From: Mailhella sp.
GTDB taxonomy: Bacteria; Desulfobacterota; Desulfovibrionia; Desulfovibrionales; Desulfovibrionaceae
Assembly: GCA_017408905.1 (NCBI GenBank)
Contig: JAFQTU010000010.1
Coordinates: forward strand, 45,566 to 109,565
DNA length: 64,000 bases
Direction: 5' to 3'
Shown here: piece after piece, positions 50,901-60,227 of the stretch
How positions within the stretch are numbered: the stretch's first letter is position 1
How the letters are laid out: every line of letters begins with the position of its first letter
Position numbers and translations under genes: made by a program
Notes under the pieces: generated by a model
The model's input: only the letters and a program-made list of their open reading frames with translations
Databases searched by the model: none
Told to the model about the DNA's origin: nothing

Positions 50901-51263
50901 ATGCTCGAACATGAAATTCAGGCCTTTGGCCAGCGCCTCGGCATGGACGGCCTCGCCCTTTCCCGCGAGGGCCTTGCCCAGCTCCAGATAGAAGGCCTCG
51001 GCTCCTTCTTCCTTGAACTGGAAGAGAAGGGCGGCAGGCGTGAACTGCTCGCCTACCTTTCCGCCCCCGTGCCGGAACACGATGCCGACGCCCACCGCCG
51101 CCTGCTTGCGCACTGCGACTACCGCCGCGCCTATCCGTTCCCGCTGTCGGCAGGCGTCTTTTCCGGGCGGGCCATACTGCTCACCCATATCCCCGAAGCG
51201 CAGGCCACGGCCCCCGTCATCGAGAACGCCCTGCGCTTCCTTGCTGAAATCCTCTACGAATAG
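50901..51263 (+). CDS. SycN-like class I chaperone
   Basis: A 120-residue chaperone-like alpha/beta protein placed between sctW and yscX, exactly where Yersinia has sycN. It would bind the secretion region of SctW. Sequence shows the class I pattern (helix, then LQIEGLGSFFLELEEK, then an AEILYE end). ATG 50901 is preferred over TTG 50892 and has AGGAAGG upstream. Confidence 0.78.
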   Translation: MLEHEIQAFGQRLGMDGLALSREGLAQLQIEGLGSFFLELEEKGGRRELLAYLSAPVPEHDADAHRRLLAHCDYRRAYPFPLSAGVFSGRAILLTHIPEAQATAPVIENALRFLAEILYE

Positions 51264-51301
51264 CCGCCCGCCTGCGGGCCTGTACCTATCAGGAGAGACC
51301 T

Positions 51302-51661
51302 ATGCCCACCATCGGCATACTCGACCATTCGCTCGGCATACAGTCCGTCATGGATATGCCCGGTGCCGACAAGCTCCCCCTTGCGAGGGACACCGGCGCA
51401 ACGCCCCTTAGGGAGGCCGGGCTCGATGAACTTTACGCGCCCGTCAACGCCCGTTCCCTTGTGGAGGCCCTTCTCTGCCCGAACGTGGGCGACGGTTCCC
51501 TCCTCAGCCCCGAGGCCTTTGCCGATCAGATGGAGTCCTGCATCAAGGAACTCGCTTCCAGCGAAGACCCTGCCGTCAGGGCCATGCTCAAGGAGCTGAC
51601 CGGCCTGCAGAAGAACGGTATGCTCTATCAGGCCTATGTCGGCCTTATGATAGGGGGCTAG
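51302..51661 (+). CDS. YscX-like export protein
   Basis: A 119-residue protein matching YscX in size and position (after the SycN-like gene, before the YscY-like gene), with an export-type N-terminus and a hydrophobic C-terminal end (YQAYVGLMIGG). YscX and YscY occur only in Ysc-family systems, where they bind SctV and are needed for needle export. AGGAGAG precedes the ATG. Confidence 0.75.
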   Translation: MPTIGILDHSLGIQSVMDMPGADKLPLARDTGATPLREAGLDELYAPVNARSLVEALLCPNVGDGSLLSPEAFADQMESCIKELASSEDPAVRAMLKELTGLQKNGMLYQAYVGLMIGG

Positions 51662-51663
51662 CG

Positions 51664-52029
51664 ATGGCCGAACTCAGCCGAAACCAGCGCCAGAGCCTGC
51701 ACGTGCTGGCCTACATGCTGTTCCGCATGGGGCAGGAGGGCAGGGCGCAGACGATATACGAGGGCCTTGCCGCCCTTGCCCCGGCCCATAAGCCCGACCG
51801 TCAGGCCCTTGCGGGGCTGGCGGCCATTGCCATTGGCAAGGGCGAAGGCGCAAAGGCGCTGGAGCTTCTTCGCGCGGCGGTGGAGGGCGCTGTGCTTTCC
51901 TCGCGCCATGCGGCGCTCTACCTTATGAAGGCGCAGGCCCTGTGGCTGGAAGGGCGCACGGCCGAGGCCGAAGCGGCGCGGGACGAATTCCTCTTTCTGA
52001 AGGAAAAAAGCGCGGAGAATGACGCATGA
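51664..52029 (+). CDS. YscY-like TPR chaperone
   Basis: A 121-residue TPR protein (LAYMLFRMGQEGRAQTIYEGLAAL and two further repeats) fitting YscY, the chaperone of YscX and binding partner of SctV. Starts 2 bases after yscX and overlaps the sctV start (ATGA). Confidence 0.82.
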   Translation: MAELSRNQRQSLHVLAYMLFRMGQEGRAQTIYEGLAALAPAHKPDRQALAGLAAIAIGKGEGAKALELLRAAVEGAVLSSRHAALYLMKAQALWLEGRTAEAEAARDEFLFLKEKSAENDA

Positions 52030-54119
52030 GTATGATGGACAAGGCTTCGCGCGGCGTCGGCTTCATGGCGCGCAACAACGACATTGCGATGGTCGTCCTT
52101 CTGGTGCTCGTCGTCACCCTGATGATAGTGCCCCTGCCCACATGGCTGGTGGATACGCTCATCGGCGTGAACATGACGCTCTCGTTCCTCATGCTCATGA
52201 TGTCCATGTACGTGAAGACGGCGCTGGAATTCTCGGTGTTCCCCACCATGCTGCTGTTCACCACGCTGTTCCGCGTGGGCCTGAACATCACTACTACACG
52301 CCTCATCCTGCTCCAGGCCGATGCCGGTGAGATCATTTTCACCTTCGGCGACTTCGCGCTCGGCGGCAATTTCGTTGTCGGTGCTGTGGTCTTCCTCATC
52401 CTGACCATCGTGCAGTTCCTTGTCATCGCCAAGGGCGCGGAGCGCGTGGCCGAAGTGGGCGCACGCTTCACGCTGGACGCCATGCCCGGCAAGCAGATGT
52501 CCATCGACGCTGACCTGCGCGCCGGTGTCATCGACATGGAGGAAGCCCAGAAGCGCCGCAACAACGTACAGCTCGAAAGCCAGATGTACGGCGCTATGGA
52601 CGGCGCCATGAAGTTCGTGAAGGGCGACAGCATCGCCGGTATGATCATCGCCGTGGTCAACATCGTCGGCGGCACGATCATCGGCATCACCCAGCGCGGC
52701 ATCAGCGCCGGTGAAGCCCTGCATATCTACGGCATCCTGACCATCGGCGACGGCCTCGTTTCCCAGATACCGTCCCTGCTCGTGTCCATTTCCGCGGGTA
52801 TCCTCATCACCCGTTCCGGCGACAGCAGCGATAACGTGGGCGCACAGGTGGGCGAGCAGTTCTTCCGCCAGCCCAAGGCCCTGCAGATGGCCGGTGTGCT
52901 CATTTTCCTCTTCGCTCTCATCCCCGGCTTCCCCAAGCCCCAGCTCTTCACGCTGGCCTTTGCCGTCATGGGCTTCGGCTACGTGCTCAGGCGCATGAGC
53001 TCCAGCGAAGAGAAGAAGGACAGCCGGGCCGAGCTCATGCAGTCGCTGGCCCCTGCCGCCGAAAAGAAGAAGGTGCGCAAGGCCGCAGGCCCGCAGGACG
53101 AATTCTCCCCCACGGTTCCCATCATCCTCGATATCGCCCCCGACATCGGCGAATCCATGGATTACGATTCCCTGAACGAAGAGCTGGCAAGCCTGCGCCG
53201 CGCCCTGTACTTCGACCTTGGCGTTCCCTTCCCGGGTATCAATATCCGCCCGAACCCCACGCTTCCCCCGCTGGGCTATCTTCTGAACCTCAACGAAGTG
53301 CCTATGGCGCGCGGCCAGCTCGTCAAGGACATGGTCATCGTGCGGGAAAAGAAGGGCAACCTCATGCTGCTGGGCGTGAACTTCAAGGAAGGCGAGCCCT
53401 TCCTGCCCGATGTCGATCCGCTCTGGGTCAGCACGGAAGAGGTGGCGCGCCTCGAGAAGGCGGGCTTCACCTGCATGAGCCATGCGCGCATCCTTGCCTA
53501 TCACCTGTCGCTCATCCTTTCCCGCCACGCCTCCTCCTTCCTCGGCCTTCAGGAGACCAAGTACCTGCTCGACCGCATGGAAGAGCGCGCGCCCGACCTT
53601 GTGCGCGAAGCCACGCGCCTGCTCCCCGTCCAGCGTATCGCGGAGATATTCCAGCGCCTCGTGCAGGAGCAGATATCCATACGCGACCTGCGCACCATCC
53701 TCGAGTCCCTCATCGAGTGGAGCCCCAAGGAAAAGGACGTGGTCATGCTTACCGAATACGTGCGCGGCTCGCTGAAGCGCCAGATAAGCTACATGTACTC
53801 GCGCGGCCAGAATATGCTTCCTGCCATCCTCATGGACCCCTCACTGGAAGAGACCATCCGCAAGGCCGTGCGCCAGACTTCGGCAGGCGCGTTCCTCTCG
53901 CTGGATCCGGATACCTCACAGCGCATCATAAAGGCCGTGGGCGACGCCGCAGGCCAGTACAAGACCAGCTCGCAGAAGCCGGTGCTCATGGCCTCCATGG
54001 ACATACGCCGCTATGTGCGCCGCCTTATCGAGAGCAAGCATTACGAGCTGCCCGTCATGGCCTATCAGGAAGTGACGCCCGAAATAACCGTGCAGCCCGT
54101 GAACCGCATCCGCATCTAG
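52026..54119 (+). CDS. sctV: T3SS export-gate protein SctV
   Basis: A 697-residue FlhA/LcrD-family protein. Seven to eight membrane helices fill the first ~330 residues, with the family block LDAMPGKQMSIDADLRAG near 155-172. The C-terminal cytosolic domain (about 350-697) forms the nonameric ring receiving substrates. Length is normal. Confidence 0.97.
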   Translation: MSMMDKASRGVGFMARNNDIAMVVLLVLVVTLMIVPLPTWLVDTLIGVNMTLSFLMLMMSMYVKTALEFSVFPTMLLFTTLFRVGLNITTTRLILLQADAGEIIFTFGDFALGGNFVVGAVVFLILTIVQFLVIAKGAERVAEVGARFTLDAMPGKQMSIDADLRAGVIDMEEAQKRRNNVQLESQMYGAMDGAMKFVKGDSIAGMIIAVVNIVGGTIIGITQRGISAGEALHIYGILTIGDGLVSQIPSLLVSISAGILITRSGDSSDNVGAQVGEQFFRQPKALQMAGVLIFLFALIPGFPKPQLFTLAFAVMGFGYVLRRMSSSEEKKDSRAELMQSLAPAAEKKKVRKAAGPQDEFSPTVPIILDIAPDIGESMDYDSLNEELASLRRALYFDLGVPFPGINIRPNPTLPPLGYLLNLNEVPMARGQLVKDMVIVREKKGNLMLLGVNFKEGEPFLPDVDPLWVSTEEVARLEKAGFTCMSHARILAYHLSLILSRHASSFLGLQETKYLLDRMEERAPDLVREATRLLPVQRIAEIFQRLVQEQISIRDLRTILESLIEWSPKEKDVVMLTEYVRGSLKRQISYMYSRGQNMLPAILMDPSLEETIRKAVRQTSAGAFLSLDPDTSQRIIKAVGDAAGQYKTSSQKPVLMASMDIRRYVRRLIESKHYELPVMAYQEVTPEITVQPVNRIRI

Positions 54120-54129
54120 GAGCAGAGCC

Positions 54130-54390
54130 ATGCATTCCGCCGCCTTGGAATACGCCAGTCAGGCGCTGTATCTGGTGCTCATCATATCGCTGCCGCCCAT
54201 TGTCATCGCCTCTGTCATCGGCATACTGCTCAGTCTCATCCAGGCTGTCACCCAGCTTCAGGAACAGACGCTGACCTTCGGCGTCAAGCTCATTGCCGTG
54301 GTGGTCTCGCTGTTCCTTCTGGGCGGCTGGATGTCGAGCGAGCTTCTGCGCTACGGCGACGAGATATTCTCCCGCTTCTACCTGCTCTGA
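54130..54390 (+). CDS. sctS: T3SS export-gate protein SctS
   Basis: An 86-residue FliQ/YscS-type protein with two membrane helices and the conserved central block SLIQAVTQLQEQTLTFGVKL. Part of the SctRST channel. Confidence 0.95.
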   Translation: MHSAALEYASQALYLVLIISLPPIVIASVIGILLSLIQAVTQLQEQTLTFGVKLIAVVVSLFLLGGWMSSELLRYGDEIFSRFYLL

Positions 54391-54406
54391 GCACGGAAGG
54401 CACGCT

Positions 54407-55222
54407 ATGATAGAGTTTCTGGGAGCCTACGGCCCTGCCGAACACCTGCAGGCCTTCCTGCTGGGTTCGGCCCGCCTGTTCATGCTGATGAACATAGCCC
54501 CGTTCTTCGCCGGAACGCTGATAACGGGGCCGATACGCTTCGTCATCATGCTGGCCATGTACCTTGTGGTGCACCCCATGATACTCGGTCAGGTCCCGGC
54601 GTGGCAGGGCTTCCAGCTCGCTCCGGCCCTTGTCTTCGGCGGCCTGCTGGCCAAGGAGCTCTTCCTCGGACTGTTCCTCGGCCTTCTGGCGGGCTTCATG
54701 TTCTGGGGCATACAGTGCGCCGGATTCTTCATCGACAACCAGCGCGGCGCAGGCATGGCGCAGGATACCGACCCCATGACCGGGGAACAGAGCTCGCCCA
54801 CGGGGACCTTCCTGTTCCAGAGCGCCGTCTATGTCTTCTTCTCCACGGGGGCGTTCTTCAGCTTCCTCGGCGCGGTGTATGCCAGCTACGAGTTCTGGCC
54901 CGTGTGGGAAGGCATTCCGGCCAGCGTGTTCAAAGAACCTGCCCTCGCCCTGTTCTTTGCGGGCAAGGTGGCCAAGCTGGCTATGGACATGATGCTCCTT
55001 TCCGGCCCCATCATCGTGGCCTGCCTGCTGACGGATATTTCCCTCGGCCTCATCAACCGCTTCGCTTCCCAGCTCAACGTGTACGTGCTGGCCATGCCGG
55101 TGAAGAGCGGCCTGGCCTCCTTCCTTCTTATTTTCTACTTCGGGATGCTGATGAGCGGCGCCGTGAGGATATTCGATTCCTTCGGCACTGATCTCCAGCA
55201 CCTGCGCTTCATACTGCCATGA
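54407..55222 (+). CDS. sctT: T3SS export-gate protein SctT
   Basis: A 271-residue FliR/YscT-type protein with six to seven membrane helices. Typical blocks are AGFMFWGIQCAGFFIDNQRG and LLTDISLGLINRFASQLNVY. ATG 54407 is chosen by family N-terminus and GGAAGG upstream. Its stop overlaps the sctU start. Confidence 0.95.
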   Translation: MIEFLGAYGPAEHLQAFLLGSARLFMLMNIAPFFAGTLITGPIRFVIMLAMYLVVHPMILGQVPAWQGFQLAPALVFGGLLAKELFLGLFLGLLAGFMFWGIQCAGFFIDNQRGAGMAQDTDPMTGEQSSPTGTFLFQSAVYVFFSTGAFFSFLGAVYASYEFWPVWEGIPASVFKEPALALFFAGKVAKLAMDMMLLSGPIIVACLLTDISLGLINRFASQLNVYVLAMPVKSGLASFLLIFYFGMLMSGAVRIFDSFGTDLQHLRFILP

Positions 55223-56268
55223 GCGACAAGACAGAACAGCCTACACCGAAACGGTTGCGCGAAGCCCGCGAGAAGGGCGATGTCTGCAAAAGTCAGGACA
55301 TCGCACCCGCGCTTTCCGTGCTGGGCATAGGCCTGTACCTGATCGCCAACGGGGAGAACATTTTCCACACCCTGTCGCAGATGGTGGCCGTGCCCATGCT
55401 CTTCTGCCACCTTCCCTACGAAGAGGCTATGGCCAAGGCCGTGCCCCTCGTCATCGACTCGTCCCTCGTGCTGGTGGCCCCTGTGGTGGGCATCGTGATG
55501 GCTACGGCCTTCATCGGCACGATATCGCAGACGGGCTTCCTCTTCGCCGTGAAAGCCGCCATGCCCAAGCTCGAGAACCTCGACCCGAAGAAATGGTTCC
55601 AGAAGGTCTTCTCCATGAAGAACCTTTTCGAGCTGGCCAAGAATATGGTCAAGGTGGCGGTGCTGGCCTTCGTGGTGAAATCCGTGCTCGACGAATACCT
55701 CCCCGTGCTGTTCGAGATGCCGAGCCGGGGAATCGGCGCGATGTGGAGCGTGATAGGCTCTGCCGCAGGGGAACTCATCCTGAAGTCGGCCGGGGCTTTC
55801 GCCGTCATTGCGGCGCTGGACTACCTGTACCAGAAGTACAAGTACACGCAGAACCACATGATGAGCAAGGACGAGGTGAAGCGCGAATACAAGGAAAGCG
55901 AAGGCGACCCGCATATCAAGGGCAAGCGCAAGCAGCTCCACAAGGAGCTTCTCAACGAGGCCGGAGTGGGCAATGTGAGGAAGGCGAAGGTGCTGGTGAC
56001 CAACCCCACGCATTTCGCCGTGGCGCTGGACTACGAACAGGGAAGAACTCCGCTTCCCGTCATCCTTGCCAAGGGGCAGGGCCCCCGCGCCCTGCATATG
56101 ATGGAAGTGGCGCGCGAGGCCGGCATCCCCATCATGCGGAACGTGCCGCTTGCCCGTGCGCTCTACCATCAGGGCGAGGAAAACGATTTCATCCCCAGAA
56201 ACCTCATCGCGCCTGTGGCCGAAGTCCTGCGCTGGGTGCAGAGCCTTGAAAGCGAAAAGGGAGCATAG
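55219..56268 (+). CDS. sctU: T3SS autoprotease/switch protein SctU
   Basis: A 349-residue FlhB/YscU protein. The N-terminal signature KTEQPTPKRLREAREKGDV is followed by four membrane helices and a cytosolic domain with the self-cleavage site NPTH at residues 262-265. Cleavage switches secretion from needle parts to later substrates. Confidence 0.97.
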   Translation: MSDKTEQPTPKRLREAREKGDVCKSQDIAPALSVLGIGLYLIANGENIFHTLSQMVAVPMLFCHLPYEEAMAKAVPLVIDSSLVLVAPVVGIVMATAFIGTISQTGFLFAVKAAMPKLENLDPKKWFQKVFSMKNLFELAKNMVKVAVLAFVVKSVLDEYLPVLFEMPSRGIGAMWSVIGSAAGELILKSAGAFAVIAALDYLYQKYKYTQNHMMSKDEVKREYKESEGDPHIKGKRKQLHKELLNEAGVGNVRKAKVLVTNPTHFAVALDYEQGRTPLPVILAKGQGPRALHMMEVAREAGIPIMRNVPLARALYHQGEENDFIPRNLIAPVAEVLRWVQSLESEKGA

Positions 56269-56269
56269 T

Positions 56270-57541
56270 GTGGACCACATGAGAACTGAGAACTATTACG
56301 CCCTGCTCACCGAGCTTTGCGGTTCGCTTGCTATGGGCAGGCATACCGACTGCGACCCCCTCTTCGAGCTGACCAAGGAAGGCTCCGGCCCGGAAGAGCT
56401 GGTGAAGCTGGCGGAAGCCTTCGGCCTGATGCTGGTGCGCGTTGAGGCGCGCGAATACCAGAACGCCCAGCTCGTGCAGGAACTGCGCAGCAAGAATGCC
56501 GAACTCGAAGCGCTCCATGCCGTGCTCATGGAAACGAACGAAGCCCTGCAGAAGCAGATGCAGGATATGCTCTCCCCGGGCAAGGGCGTGATAGGGCAGA
56601 GCCCCGCCATGCGGCGCGTGTTCGACCTTGCGCGGGCCATTGCCCTGCGGCCCATCAATACACTCATCCTCGGGCCTACGGGTACGGGCAAGGAAGTGAT
56701 GGCGCGCTTCATCCACCAGCATTCGCCGCGCAGCAAGGCCCCGTTCATCGCCGTGAACTGCACGGCCATCCCCGATACGCTTTTCGAGAGCGCCATGTTC
56801 GGCATCGAAAAGGGCGTGGCCACCGGCGTGAACGCCCGCAAGGGCCTCATCGAGGAAGCCAGCGGCGGAACGCTGTTCCTCGACGAGCTTGCCGAGATGA
56901 ACCTTGCCAATCAGGCCAAGCTGCTCCGCGTTCTGGAACTGAACGAAGTGACCCGTGTGGGCAGTGCCCATTCCGTGCCGGTGGACATCAATCTCGTCTG
57001 CGCCACGAACGTCGATCTGGAAAAGGCCGTGGCCGAGGGGCGCTTCCGCGAAGACCTCTACTACCGCATCAACGTGGTCGAACTCCGCCTGCCCGCCCTG
57101 AACGAGCGGGAGGACGATATCCTGCTCCTTGCCCAGTCCTTCCTCGAAAGGAACTGCGCCGAAATGAAGCGCGGGCGCCTCAGCCTTTCGCCTTCCGTGC
57201 AGGCCCTGCTCATGCGCTACGCGTGGCCGGGCAACGTGCGCGAACTCAGCAACGAGATGAAGAGGGCCGCCGCGCTGACCCCGGGCAGGGTGGTGGAGCT
57301 TGAACACCTTTCGCCGCGCATCCTCGCTTCGGAAACGGCGAAGAAATACCTCAGCCAGCAGGAAGGCGGTAGGGAGGCCGCGGCCTGCACGTCCTTCAAC
57401 CTTCAGGAAATGGAGAACAGGCTTATCCGGCTTGCCCTCGAGGAAGCCGGCGGGCGCAAGGCCAGGGCCGCGGAACTGCTTGGCATAACGCGCGAAGGCC
57501 TGCGCAAAAAGCTTCTGCGCATCGAAGGGGAACAGGCATGA
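56270..57541 (+). CDS. Sigma-54-dependent activator with GVATGV loop
   Basis: A 423-residue enhancer-binding protein. The N-terminal ~100 residues form a coiled region without a receiver domain. The AAA+ domain has Walker A GPTGTGKE (135-142), Walker B TLFLDE (201-206) and a Fis-type helix-turn-helix at the C-terminus (GGRKARAAELLGITREGLRKKL). The loop that contacts sigma-54, usually GAFTGA, reads GVATGV at 182-187. GTG 56270 is chosen for AGGGAG upstream. It most likely activates the two sigma-54 promoters at 49.5-49.7 kb. Confidence 0.87.
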   Translation: MDHMRTENYYALLTELCGSLAMGRHTDCDPLFELTKEGSGPEELVKLAEAFGLMLVRVEAREYQNAQLVQELRSKNAELEALHAVLMETNEALQKQMQDMLSPGKGVIGQSPAMRRVFDLARAIALRPINTLILGPTGTGKEVMARFIHQHSPRSKAPFIAVNCTAIPDTLFESAMFGIEKGVATGVNARKGLIEEASGGTLFLDELAEMNLANQAKLLRVLELNEVTRVGSAHSVPVDINLVCATNVDLEKAVAEGRFREDLYYRINVVELRLPALNEREDDILLLAQSFLERNCAEMKRGRLSLSPSVQALLMRYAWPGNVRELSNEMKRAAALTPGRVVELEHLSPRILASETAKKYLSQQEGGREAAACTSFNLQEMENRLIRLALEEAGGRKARAAELLGITREGLRKKLLRIEGEQA

Positions 57542-59490
57542 AGTTCTCGTTCAAGGCCAAGCTCTTCCTGCTGGTGAGCGCCGCCATCAGCCTTGTGGCC
57601 CTCCCCATCATTTTCTTCAGCCGCGACTTCCTTATCGAAAACAGTATGGAGCACGAGCGCGATGCCTTCGCCAACACCGTGATGCTGGTGGAAGACAATA
57701 TCGGCGCGCATTACCTCAATATGCTTTCTTCCGAGGTGGATGCCGTCATCATCGCCAAGGACGACCTGTTCTGGTGCGCCTCCATGCTCCGCGACATGGA
57801 AGACCTCCGCAGCAGCGACGGGCGGGAAAAAACGCTTGCGCAATGGCAGAACTTCTTCCGCGCCTCAGGCTACCATCTGGCGATGTTCGACAGGAACGCC
57901 CTTCCCATCGTGGCCGATCCGCTGATAAAGGCCGCCACCGCCCCGGGAATCGTCGACTTCAAAGGGCAGGCTACGCGCTCCATGGTGCTGGCGAGAAAGG
58001 GGCAGTCCGGCCCTTCCTATGCCGTGGCCCATGTGAAGGACGGTGACAGGGGGGAAGTGCCGCTCCTGCTTTGCTTCCTTCCCGTGCCGGAACAGGGGAT
58101 GCTCGTGCTGGCCATGCAGGTGGCGGACGTCTTGGACAACCGCCTTCAGGCAGAAAAAAGCCTTGGCGGCAGTGTGCAGGAACGCATCGACGGCCTTGAG
58201 CTCAGTGCGGGCACGTCGGTCGCCATCATTTCGGGCAAGGGGGAAGTGCAGGCCTCGCGCGGGGTGAAGATAGGGCTTGGCGACCTGCCGGAAGCCGCAC
58301 GGGAAAAGGCAAGGAAGGGCATCACCCTCGAAGGCGAATCCGTCGGCCCGCTGGGCAACGCCTTCCTCTACCGCATCGGCTATTTCAAGCCGCTCGACTG
58401 GTACATCGCGGCCATCATCCCCACAAGCATCATAAAGGAACCGGCAGAGACCCTGTCGCGCTATCTCTTTTCCGTGGCGCTCGTGGTCATCGTCCTCAGC
58501 CTGCTCACCATGTTCCTGCTCACGGCGCGCCTTATCGCCCCCCTCGGCGTGCTGACCGAAAAGGCACGGGCGCTTGCCGCCGAAAACTTCCGCGACGACG
58601 AGGATACGCACCTCGAAGAAAAGATACGCGAAGACATGCCGGTGCACCGCACGGACGAAGTGGGCCAGCTCGCTTCCTCCTTCGCCGCGCTCGGCAAGGC
58701 GCTGGACGGGAACATCCGCAGGCTCAAGGAGACCGTGGCCGTGCGCCAGCGTATGCAGGGCGAGCTCAACGCCGCACGGGACATCCAGATGGGCATACTC
58801 CCGCCCCCCGACAGCGCACCGAAAACCGGGCGCTATTCGGCGGCGGCCTTCCTTCTGCCCGCCAAGGAAGTGGGCGGCGACCTTTACGACTTCTTCACCG
58901 CGCCGGACGGCAGGCAGGTCGTGGTCATCGGTGACGTTTCGGACAAGGGCGTGTCGGCCGCGCTCTTCATGTCCATGACCGTGACCCTTGTGCGCTACGC
59001 TATGGCCGAAGGGCTTTCCTGCGCCGAAGCCATGCGGCGCATCAACGACCGCCTTGCCGAGAACAACCCGAGCTGTATGTTCGTGACGCTGTTCATCGGC
59101 CTTTTCGACCCGGAAAGCGGCGTGCTCGACTACGCCAGCGGCGCCCACTGCCCGCCCTTCGTGGTGAGCCCCGACCCTGCGGTTCCGATACGCGCTCTGA
59201 CCGATGTCAGCGGCCCGCTCGTCGGCGCTATGGAAGGCATGGACTTCCAGCCCTGCCGCGCCGTCATCGCTCCGGGCGAATACTGCTTCATCTACACGGA
59301 TGGCGTGTCCGAAGCCATGGACGAAGAGAAGCGGCTCTTCACCGAAGAGCGCATCGCGGCGGCGCTCGACGGCCTGCGCCATGCCGGGCCTGAACAGGTG
59401 CTCGACGGCATCATGGAGCGCGTCCGGGAGCATCGCGGCACGGCGGAACAGTCCGACGACATCACCATGCTCTGCTTCAAGCGAAGCTAG
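57538..59490 (+). CDS. HAMP-PP2C (RsbU/BtrU-like) phosphatase
   Basis: A 650-residue membrane phosphatase: helix about 8-28, periplasmic sensor region about 30-305, helix about 308-332, HAMP about 330-400, then a SpoIIE/PP2C domain with GGDLYDFF near 445 and IGDVSDKG near 463. It should dephosphorylate the STAS antagonist in response to an external signal. The start overlaps the activator gene (ATGA). With the kinase and antagonist in the other run, it forms a partner-switch set. Confidence 0.9.
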   Translation: MKFSFKAKLFLLVSAAISLVALPIIFFSRDFLIENSMEHERDAFANTVMLVEDNIGAHYLNMLSSEVDAVIIAKDDLFWCASMLRDMEDLRSSDGREKTLAQWQNFFRASGYHLAMFDRNALPIVADPLIKAATAPGIVDFKGQATRSMVLARKGQSGPSYAVAHVKDGDRGEVPLLLCFLPVPEQGMLVLAMQVADVLDNRLQAEKSLGGSVQERIDGLELSAGTSVAIISGKGEVQASRGVKIGLGDLPEAAREKARKGITLEGESVGPLGNAFLYRIGYFKPLDWYIAAIIPTSIIKEPAETLSRYLFSVALVVIVLSLLTMFLLTARLIAPLGVLTEKARALAAENFRDDEDTHLEEKIREDMPVHRTDEVGQLASSFAALGKALDGNIRRLKETVAVRQRMQGELNAARDIQMGILPPPDSAPKTGRYSAAAFLLPAKEVGGDLYDFFTAPDGRQVVVIGDVSDKGVSAALFMSMTVTLVRYAMAEGLSCAEAMRRINDRLAENNPSCMFVTLFIGLFDPESGVLDYASGAHCPPFVVSPDPAVPIRALTDVSGPLVGAMEGMDFQPCRAVIAPGEYCFIYTDGVSEAMDEEKRLFTEERIAAALDGLRHAGPEQVLDGIMERVREHRGTAEQSDDITMLCFKRS

Positions 59491-59508
59491 TCCTGCCTGA
59501 GCATAACG

Positions 59509-59548
59509 AAAGCGCGGCGGCTGTGCATCGCAGTCTCCGCGCTTTTGT
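59509..59548. terminator. Bidirectional terminator
   Basis: AAAGCGCGG pairs with CCGCGCTTT, flanked by A and T; between the phosphatase and the convergent GNAT gene. Confidence 0.85.
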
Positions 59549-59555
59549 CATGCCG

Positions 59556-60227
59556 TCATTCGCCCTTGCGCAAGGGCCGGTATTCGATGAGGATGCGCCC
59601 GCCTTCCCCTCGCTGGAAGCCTGTTCCCGCCATGCCGCTGGCCAGAAGGCGCTGATGGGCCGCATGGTCGTCTGCCTCGGCCAGAGTGGCGGAATCACCG
59701 AAGCGGAGCGGGGCAGGGGAGCGCATGAGGATGAAACGCGGCCTGCCGCCGTACTTGTAGGCAAAGGCGCGGATGTGGAAGCCAAGGCGGAAGAAGAGCT
59801 GAAGGCTGGCGGCATTGCGCGGCCAGACCGTAGCGAGGGAAATATTCCTGCCGTCCTTTTCGCAGAGGCGTATGCTTTCCTGCATGAGCTGGAAGGCGAG
59901 GCCGCATCCCCGGCAGTCGCCGCGCAGGAACACGGATTCCATGTGCCGCACGCGCCCCAGCTCTTCGAGCGAAAGGCCGAGGTCGAGGCCGAGGTTCTCG
60001 CTGTCGTCCGGGGCGGGATAGCGCAGTACGTTCACCCCGGCCAGCCCGCCCGAAGCGTCGAAGGCCAGCAGGATATGCCCAGCCCCGGCAACGATGGGTT
60101 CGTAGAACTCCGGCCCGTCGGTAGCGAACATATCCCGGCTGGGCAGGCTCTTTTCCACGTCCTCTTCAAGGGCCACGAGGGCCGGGATATCTTCCGGGCG
60201 GGCGGTGCGGAACGTAAAGGGCATCAT
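59556..60227 (-). CDS. GNAT-family acetyltransferase
   Basis: A 223-residue GNAT. Motif A is near VFLRGDCRGCGLAFQLMQ (about 98-115), and NAASLQLFFRLGF follows. The C-terminal ~60 residues lie beyond the usual domain. Its start overlaps the stop of the MFS fusion gene upstream (ATGA), suggesting one operon of binding protein, transporter and acetyltransferase. Confidence 0.8.
   Translation of the reverse strand: MMPFTFRTARPEDIPALVALEEDVEKSLPSRDMFATDGPEFYEPIVAGAGHILLAFDASGGLAGVNVLRYPAPDDSENLGLDLGLSLEELGRVRHMESVFLRGDCRGCGLAFQLMQESIRLCEKDGRNISLATVWPRNAASLQLFFRLGFHIRAFAYKYGGRPRFILMRSPAPLRFGDSATLAEADDHAAHQRLLASGMAGTGFQRGEGGRILIEYRPLRKGE

Noticed and set aside
51302..51661. Assignment of this 119-residue protein as inner rod SctI
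   Set aside because: Position and ending fit YscX better, and the SctI C-terminal pattern is not seen.
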